Shown in pieces: positions 59,461 to 64,000 of a stretch of 64,000 bases of DNA (within the stretch, counting starts at the first letter, position 1; each line of letters begins with the position of its first letter). Location of the stretch: the NCBI GenBank assembly GCA_020633315.1, contig JACKDV010000003.1, positions 631,161-695,160 of the forward strand. Direction: 5' to 3'. The notes beneath the pieces are model-generated. The model did not search any database. It worked only from the letters and a program-made list of their open reading frames with translations, and was not told the origin of the DNA. Position numbers and translations under genes: made by a program. The stretch is from Myxococcales bacterium. Lineage in GTDB: Bacteria; Myxococcota_A; Polyangia; Nannocystales; Nannocystaceae.

Positions 59461-59506
59461 CCTCGTCGAGCTCGCCTCGATCGCACCAGCGCAGGGCTCG
59501 CGGGCC

Positions 59507-60826
59507 TCAGGCCGAGCGGCGCTCGCTGGGCTCGCCCTCGCCCGGCTCCGCGCCCAGCTCGAACAGCACCTGCAGCGCCTCGGCCAGGGCAACCCCGTCG
59601 AGCGCCCCCTCGCCCTCGGCCGAGGCCCGGCGCAGGTTGGTCGTGGGACGATGCAGCAGCTTCTTGACGATCTGCTGCCCGAGCTGCTCCACCAGCTTGC
59701 GCTGCTGCTCGTCGAGCTCGCCGAGCTTGGGCAGCACCCGCGCCACCTCGGCCTCGGCCAGCTCGCGCCCGTGCGCCTGGAGCTGCCCGATCAGCGGGCC
59801 GATCGAGCGCGAGCGCAGCCACGAGGCGAAGGCCCCCACCTCCTGGTCGACGAGGGCATCGGCCTTGTCGGCCTCGCCGCGGCGAGACTTGAGGTTGTCG
59901 TTGACGATGCTCTGCAGGTCGTCGACGTTGTAGAGGAACACGTCGTCGAGGCGGGTGACGTCGCCGTCCACGTCGCGCGGCACGGCGATGTCCACCAGGA
60001 ACAGCGGGCGGTGCCGTCGCGAGCGCATCACCGGCTTGACCAGCGCGCGATCGATGATGGGGCGCTGCGAGGCGGTGCTCGCCACCACGATGTCCACCCG
60101 CCCGAGCTGCGCCACGAGCTGGTCCCAGGGCTCGAAGCGCCCCTGCACCTTGTGGGCGAGGGCCTCGCCCCGCTCGCGGCTGCGGTTGAGCACCACCAGC
60201 TCGGCCGCGCCCTCGGCCCGCAGGTGCAGCGCCGCGTTCTCGGCCATCTCGCCCGCGCCCACCACCATCACCGAGCAGCCCTGCAGCTCGCCGAAGATGC
60301 TGCGGGCGAGGTCGACGGCGACCGAGGGGATGCTGGCACCGCCCCGGGCGATCTCGGTCTCGGTGCGCACCCGCTTGGCGCACTTGAAGGCCAGGCTCAG
60401 GCAGCGATCGAGCACCGGACCCACCGAGTCGCTCTCGCGGGCGCGGCCCAGGGCGTTCTTGACCTGCCCCAGGATCTGCGGCTCGCCCACCACCAGGCTC
60501 TCGAGGCTCGAGGTCACCCGGAAGATGTGGCGCACCGCGTCGGTGTGGACCCGCGAGAAGCAGTGGTCGCGCAGCAGCTTGGGGTCGAGGGTGCGCAGGG
60601 CCGCGAGCACGTCGAGCACTCCCCCCACCACCTCGCGCCGCGGGGCCACCCCGTAGATCTCCACGCGGTTGCAGGTGGAGACGATCATCGCCTCGTGCAG
60701 CCCGCCGTGCTCCCGCAGCGCCCGCAGCACGGTGGCGTGCTGGTCGTCCTCCACCGCGAGGCGCTCGCGCAGCTCCACCGGCGCGTGCTTGTGGTTGACC
60801 CCGACCGCGAACAGCTCGGCGCTCAC
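59507..60826 (-). CDS. hemA: Glutamyl-tRNA reductase
   Basis: 439 aa from a GTG at 60826 overlapping the stop of the membrane protein upstream. The catalytic cysteine is Cys52 in STCNRVEIY, the NADPH-binding strand is MVVGAGEMAENA, and SSLESLVVGEPQILGQVK is the family's signature. Catalyses the first committed step of the C5 pathway: reduction of glutamyl-tRNA to glutamate-1-semialdehyde. The last 60 residues (KLVEQLGQQIVKKLLHRPTT) form the dimerisation helix. Length is normal. Confidence 0.96.
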   Translation of the reverse strand: MSAELFAVGVNHKHAPVELRERLAVEDDQHATVLRALREHGGLHEAMIVSTCNRVEIYGVAPRREVVGGVLDVLAALRTLDPKLLRDHCFSRVHTDAVRHIFRVTSSLESLVVGEPQILGQVKNALGRARESDSVGPVLDRCLSLAFKCAKRVRTETEIARGGASIPSVAVDLARSIFGELQGCSVMVVGAGEMAENAALHLRAEGAAELVVLNRSRERGEALAHKVQGRFEPWDQLVAQLGRVDIVVASTASQRPIIDRALVKPVMRSRRHRPLFLVDIAVPRDVDGDVTRLDDVFLYNVDDLQSIVNDNLKSRRGEADKADALVDQEVGAFASWLRSRSIGPLIGQLQAHGRELAEAEVARVLPKLGELDEQQRKLVEQLGQQIVKKLLHRPTTNLRRASAEGEGALDGVALAEALQVLFELGAEPGEGEPSERRSA

Positions 60827-61632
60827 GATCGCACCCCGTACCAGACCACGATGAGGAGGATGGCCGCGAAGGCGGTGAGGGTGAGCCAGGCCGAGCGGCG
60901 CCCGCGAGTGCCCCAGATGGCCCGCGACACCAGCAGCGAGACCGAGGTGAGCCAGGCGACCACCGCCGCCGCCACCTCGAACAGGCGCCCGCGCAGCTGC
61001 TCCATGCCGCCGCCCTCCACCGTCCACAGCACGCCGGTGACGATGGCGAGGGTGAAGATGGGGGTGACCAGCAGCACCAGGCGGTGATGCAGGCGGTCGA
61101 GCCCCTGCAGCGAGAGCCCGCCGCGACCGGGGCGATACATCTTGCGCCGCAGCCGACGCTCCATGCCGAGGTACAGCCCGGCCACGCCCGAGGCGAGGGT
61201 GAAGCCGGCCAGCCCGGCCGAGGCCAGGCCCACGTGGGCGCTGCCGAGCTGCTTGCCGCCGCCGCTGAGGGTGGTGGTGACCACCACGTCGCTGAAGACC
61301 ACGCCCAGGGCCAGCCCCACCAGCCCCACCGGGGCGAGCACCGAGCCCAGGGCGTCGAGGCCCTTGCCGCGCCGCGCCAGGCCCAGGTAGCCGCCCACCG
61401 CGATCAGGGTGCCGAAGCTGGTGGCGAGGTAGATGTTCTTGAGCGGGTGATCCCCCTGCACGCACTGCGCTCCGATGGCGAACACGTGGAGGGCGGCCGC
61501 GACCGCGAGCAGCAGGCGAGCGTAGCGGAACGGACCGGTGTCCTCGTCGCCGTCGCGCTCGATGCTCCGCGTGCCGTAGGCGAAGGTCGCCGCCCCGTAG
61601 GCCAGCGCCGCCAGGATGAACAGGACGAGCAT
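60823..61632 (-). CDS. HemX/CcsA-like membrane protein of cytochrome c assembly
   Basis: 269 aa with eight predicted membrane helices, starting MLVLFILAALAYGAATFAYG. It is related to HemX, a CcsA-family protein: the HVFAIGAQCVQG and HPLKNIYLATSF segments and the later HHRLVLLVTP are the family's histidine-bearing loops, but the full WWD haem-handling motif of CcsA is missing. HemX proteins regulate hemA expression or help haem delivery. Its GTGA overlap with hemA fits that role. Confidence 0.85.
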   Translation of the reverse strand: MLVLFILAALAYGAATFAYGTRSIERDGDEDTGPFRYARLLLAVAAALHVFAIGAQCVQGDHPLKNIYLATSFGTLIAVGGYLGLARRGKGLDALGSVLAPVGLVGLALGVVFSDVVVTTTLSGGGKQLGSAHVGLASAGLAGFTLASGVAGLYLGMERRLRRKMYRPGRGGLSLQGLDRLHHRLVLLVTPIFTLAIVTGVLWTVEGGGMEQLRGRLFEVAAAVVAWLTSVSLLVSRAIWGTRGRRSAWLTLTAFAAILLIVVWYGVRS

Positions 61633-61716
61633 GAGCCCGACCTAGTGTGCCCCATCCGCTGGCCCTGGGCACCCGCTACCGCGCCTGGCCCGCAGGAGCG
61701 AGCCCGCGCCGGCTCC

Positions 61717-62094
61717 TCAGCCCGCCATCTGCAGCAGGCTGTCCCGCAAGCGGCCCCAGGCGTTGCCGTCCATCAGCGTCTCGGTGCCGTCGGGCCCCAC
61801 CGGCACGGCCACGAAGCCGGGCTCCACGGTGTAGGCCTGCTCACCCAGCACTACGTCGCGATCGAAGTGCTCGGCGCCCATCTGGGCCAGCTCCTGCGAG
61901 CTCTTGACACATCCCACCACCTGGTACGGATCGCCGCCGTCCCCATCGACGCGCTCGAAGTACACCGCGGGGCTGATGAACAGCGAGGCGGGCACCCCCT
62001 GCGCGGACATCTTCATGAGCTCGCCGTCGAGCTGCACCCACCCCTCGCTGAGCCAGGCGTCGACGAGGGACTGGGCGATGAAGATGCGCGGCAT
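61717..62094 (-). CDS. Unknown cytoplasmic protein
   Basis: 125 aa, no signal peptide or membrane segment. Opening MPRIFIAQSLVDAWLSEGWV and a central VVGCVKSSQELAQMG look like a mixed alpha/beta fold. Codon use fits neighbours. I do not recognise the family. It lies 85 bases upstream of the HemX-like gene on the same strand, with an intergenic stretch of little structure, and may share its operon. Confidence 0.72.
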   Translation of the reverse strand: MPRIFIAQSLVDAWLSEGWVQLDGELMKMSAQGVPASLFISPAVYFERVDGDGGDPYQVVGCVKSSQELAQMGAEHFDRDVVLGEQAYTVEPGFVAVPVGPDGTETLMDGNAWGRLRDSLLQMAG

Positions 62095-62267
62095 GCCGTC
62101 ACCGTTCTAGCCCTCGGCGCCCACCGCGTCTAGTGGATGCGAGGGGCTTCTCAACCCTCATCGAGATCACGAGCGTCGTCTTCGCTCCAAGACCAGAAGA
62201 ACGAAGCCCGCTCCAAGACCAGGAGGGCAAGGCCCGACCGCCGGGGACGGGGCCCCCCTCCAGGAGG

Positions 62268-62291
62268 GGGAGGGGCTGCGAAGCCCCTCCC
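62268..62291 (-). terminator. 10-bp hairpin at the end of a leftward gene
   Basis: Arms 62268-62277 and 62282-62291 (GGGAGGGGCT and complement) are perfect with loop GCGA, beginning 5 bases after the stop at 62296. Direct repeats CTCCAAGACCAG lie nearby at about 62187 and 62211. No U-tract. Confidence 0.55.
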
Positions 62292-62295
62292 AAGA

Positions 62296-63534
62296 CTAGA
62301 ACCGGAAGCCCATGCCCAGGCCCTGGGTCTCGCGGGTGAGGATCGGGCCCACCCGAAGGTCGGAGATCGCCCGCAGGGACTTCTCCTCCTTGATGAAGCG
62401 CTTCGCGTCGGTGCGATCCTGGTAGATGATGATCGCCAGCACGCCGCCGAGCAGCACCGAGGTGCCGAGCAGCACGTCGCCCACGATGGCCCGGCGCCGC
62501 ATGATCGACCCGGTGCGGCTGACCTCGGTGGCCAGCGCGTCGTAGCCGTCGGCGGCCGCGTTGGGATCTCGACGGGGGTCGCCGCCGGCCTGGGCATTGT
62601 AGGCGTCGAGCTCGTCGACCGCGTCCTTGTAGGGACCCCGGGCGACCAGCGCCATGGTGTACATGCCGACCGCCCCCAAGGCGGTGCCCGCGGTCAGCCC
62701 CAGGGCCACCCAGGCACGCGGCTGCCAGTAGCCCCAGAAGGGCCCGCGCTTGCAGGCGGGGCGCAGGTCCTTGGGATCCTCCTTGGACTTGCGCTTGCGA
62801 CGGGGCTCGTTGCGGCAGAACGCGTCGAAGTCGCCCTTGAGATCGGCCTCGATCGACTTGGTGTCGATCACCTGATCTTGCAGCGCCGCCGCGGCGTCCT
62901 TCTCGGCCTGGAGCACGGCCTCCTTCTCGGCCGCGATCTCCTCGGGGGTCTTCTCGGGCTCGTCGAGCTCGGCGAGCATCGCCTGCTCCTCGGGCGTGGC
63001 CGGGGCCGGCGGGGTCTTGTACTCGTCGATCGAGGTCACCAGCTCCTGCGGCAGCACGATGGGCAAGATGAGGTCGCCCTCGTTGAAGGCGGTGTCGAAG
63101 GAGCGAACCCGCTTGCCGTTGGCCACGTCGAACACCACCAGCTCCACCGTGGACTCGGGGGCGTCGCCCACCGAGCCGAACACGATGAAGTCGGAGGCGG
63201 TCTTGGGGTTGGCGTTGAGCCACTTGCCCACGGCCGAGAGGCAGTCGTCACCGGCCGCGTCGCCCTTGCACTTGACCTTCTTGGCGGCGCCGTCGAGATC
63301 GAGGGCCACGCCCTTGACCGTGTAGCCCCCCTCCTCGAGGATGGGCTGCAACGTGACGCGCAGGTCGTTGGCCTGCTCCGATCCGGTGAAGCGCATGAGC
63401 GCGACGGTCTTGCCGTCGGTCTGGACCGGCTCGGCCGACTTCTTGGGTGCCGCCGCGAGGGCGGGCAGCGGGGCCGCGAACATGGTGGCGGCGACGAGCA
63501 GGCTGAGCGCGCGGTTGAGTGATGAAGCGATCAT
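62296..63534 (-). CDS. Exported protein with C-terminal membrane helices
   Basis: 412 aa from the ATG at 63534 (the frame extends to 63648 but without a site). Signal peptide SLLVAATMFAAPLPALA. The first 150 residues look like an enzyme-like or CHASE-like alpha/beta domain (TVALMRFTGSEQANDL, ASDFIVFGSVGDAPES), then a Glu/Lys/Ala-rich helical spacer and two membrane helices (about 275-300 and 352-375). Residue pattern LVVFDVANGKRVRSFD suggests it measures or reports something as a percent-like quantity, similar to myxobacterial signal-recognition modules. No family assigned with confidence. Confidence 0.78.
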   Translation of the reverse strand: MIASSLNRALSLLVAATMFAAPLPALAAAPKKSAEPVQTDGKTVALMRFTGSEQANDLRVTLQPILEEGGYTVKGVALDLDGAAKKVKCKGDAAGDDCLSAVGKWLNANPKTASDFIVFGSVGDAPESTVELVVFDVANGKRVRSFDTAFNEGDLILPIVLPQELVTSIDEYKTPPAPATPEEQAMLAELDEPEKTPEEIAAEKEAVLQAEKDAAAALQDQVIDTKSIEADLKGDFDAFCRNEPRRKRKSKEDPKDLRPACKRGPFWGYWQPRAWVALGLTAGTALGAVGMYTMALVARGPYKDAVDELDAYNAQAGGDPRRDPNAAADGYDALATEVSRTGSIMRRRAIVGDVLLGTSVLLGGVLAIIIYQDRTDAKRFIKEEKSLRAISDLRVGPILTRETQGLGMGFRF

Positions 63535-63619
63535 CGCGTCGAGGGCCTTTGGTCGGAGCGAAGCGTGGGTGGACGGATGGGATGAGGTGCGCGATCCGCC
63601 CAGAGCGCAAGCGGCGGCA

Positions 63620-64000
63620 TCATAAACGCCCTGAGCCGGGACTCTCAAGCGGGGTCGGCTCGGACGCCGGGCGCCGTGCGACGAAGGGTCCCAGGGCCGC
63701 CACGAGGACGCCGGCGAGGCCGACCACGCGGCACAGGGTCACGAACCAGTGGTCGGGCAGGGGCGCCAGGGCAGCCCACAGCAGCGCCCCCGCCAGCGCG
63801 GTCCACGACACGTGGGCCAACGCGCGGGGGATCGACCATCCCCGGGCCGACGAGATCCGCAGCAGGGCGCTGCCCAGCACCAGGGTCATCCCGATCACGC
63901 CCGGCATCAACGCAGAGGCTCCGGCCGTCTTACGGGAGAAGACCAGGGCCGCGGCCACCAGCACCACCGCGCCCAACGCCAGCGGGGTCGTCCACGGGCG
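63620..64000 (-). CDS. Small membrane protein, cut by the right edge
   Basis: The frame is open to the window edge; upstream residues (RPWTTPLALGAVVLV) continue a membrane helix, so the start lies beyond 64000. At least four membrane spans are visible (ALGAVVLVAAALVF, VIGMTLVLGSALL, WTALAGALLWAAL, VVGLAGVLVAALG). No domain recognised. The 3' end is 85 bases upstream of the exported protein's start. Confidence 0.7.
   Translation of the reverse strand, partial: RPWTTPLALGAVVLVAAALVFSRKTAGASALMPGVIGMTLVLGSALLRISSARGWSIPRALAHVSWTALAGALLWAALAPLPDHWFVTLCRVVGLAGVLVAALGPFVARRPASEPTPLESPGSGRL

Noticed and set aside
62180..62235. Short direct repeats CTCCAAGACCAG downstream of the exported protein
   Set aside because: Only two copies; too short and few to call a CRISPR or mobile-element end.

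Overview
The window is very GC-rich (about 70 percent) DNA from a single bacterial chromosome, with strongly biased third codon positions, which is why antisense reading frames stay open for long stretches. Three eukaryotic-type Ser/Thr kinases (one with an FHA domain, one with TPRs, one with an AAA ATPase and TPRs), three ECF-type sigma factors, an NtrC-family regulator, many lipoproteins, an RCC1-repeat protein, a multiheme cytochrome and CHAT and C25-like peptidases point to Myxococcota, most likely a Nannocystis/Plesiocystis-like lineage. This assignment is an inference. I saw no rRNA, tRNA, CRISPR array or insertion sequence.

Layout. 1-1682: the N-terminal part of a large envelope protein running off the left edge, an AsmA-like region leading into a GT51 peptidoglycan glycosyltransferase motif. 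1871-3725: a sigma factor / membrane anti-sigma / secreted protein operon. 4117-9586: the most unusual locus, in which three leftward genes (a C25-like cysteine peptidase and two small unknown proteins) face a rightward CHAT-SIR2 fusion across a 120-base gap. 9807-16348: a DUF4175-like membrane coiled-coil protein coupled to a TPR metallopeptidase, then a sigma-54 activator. 16419-25529: a PilT-like protein that appears to lack a working Walker A, a cardiolipin synthase, an eight-heme cytochrome with a small membrane partner, an FHA kinase, a TPR lipoprotein and a metallophosphoesterase. 25720-30347: aspS, lnt, a redoxin lipoprotein and a small lipoprotein. 30633-40968: two related sigma factors, kinases and an RCC1 protein, i.e. 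a signalling region. 41344-48898: a bufferin-like Cys-rich lipoprotein, a diheme lipoprotein, a GspC-like protein, a PGM1-type ATP-grasp enzyme and an M16 peptidase. 48944-56777: a Cus-type copper/silver efflux operon (C, B, A) with a Cys-rich leader gene. 56959-61632: haem genes hemX-like, hemA and hemC, in which hemA and hemC are separated by a segment holding gene relics and a lipoprotein gene on the opposite strand. 61717-64000: small unknown proteins, ending in a membrane protein cut by the right edge.

How the parts work together. Envelope biology dominates: lipoprotein maturation (lnt), phospholipid synthesis (cls), peptidoglycan synthesis, secretion (GspC-like) and metal export. Signalling genes sit beside the envelope genes they may control. 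The best candidate for an undescribed system is the CHAT-SIR2 / C25-like locus: two different caspase-clan-type peptidases, one fused to a predicted NAD-binding effector domain, with two small proteins that could be substrates or regulators. That reading rests on domain logic and has not been tested.
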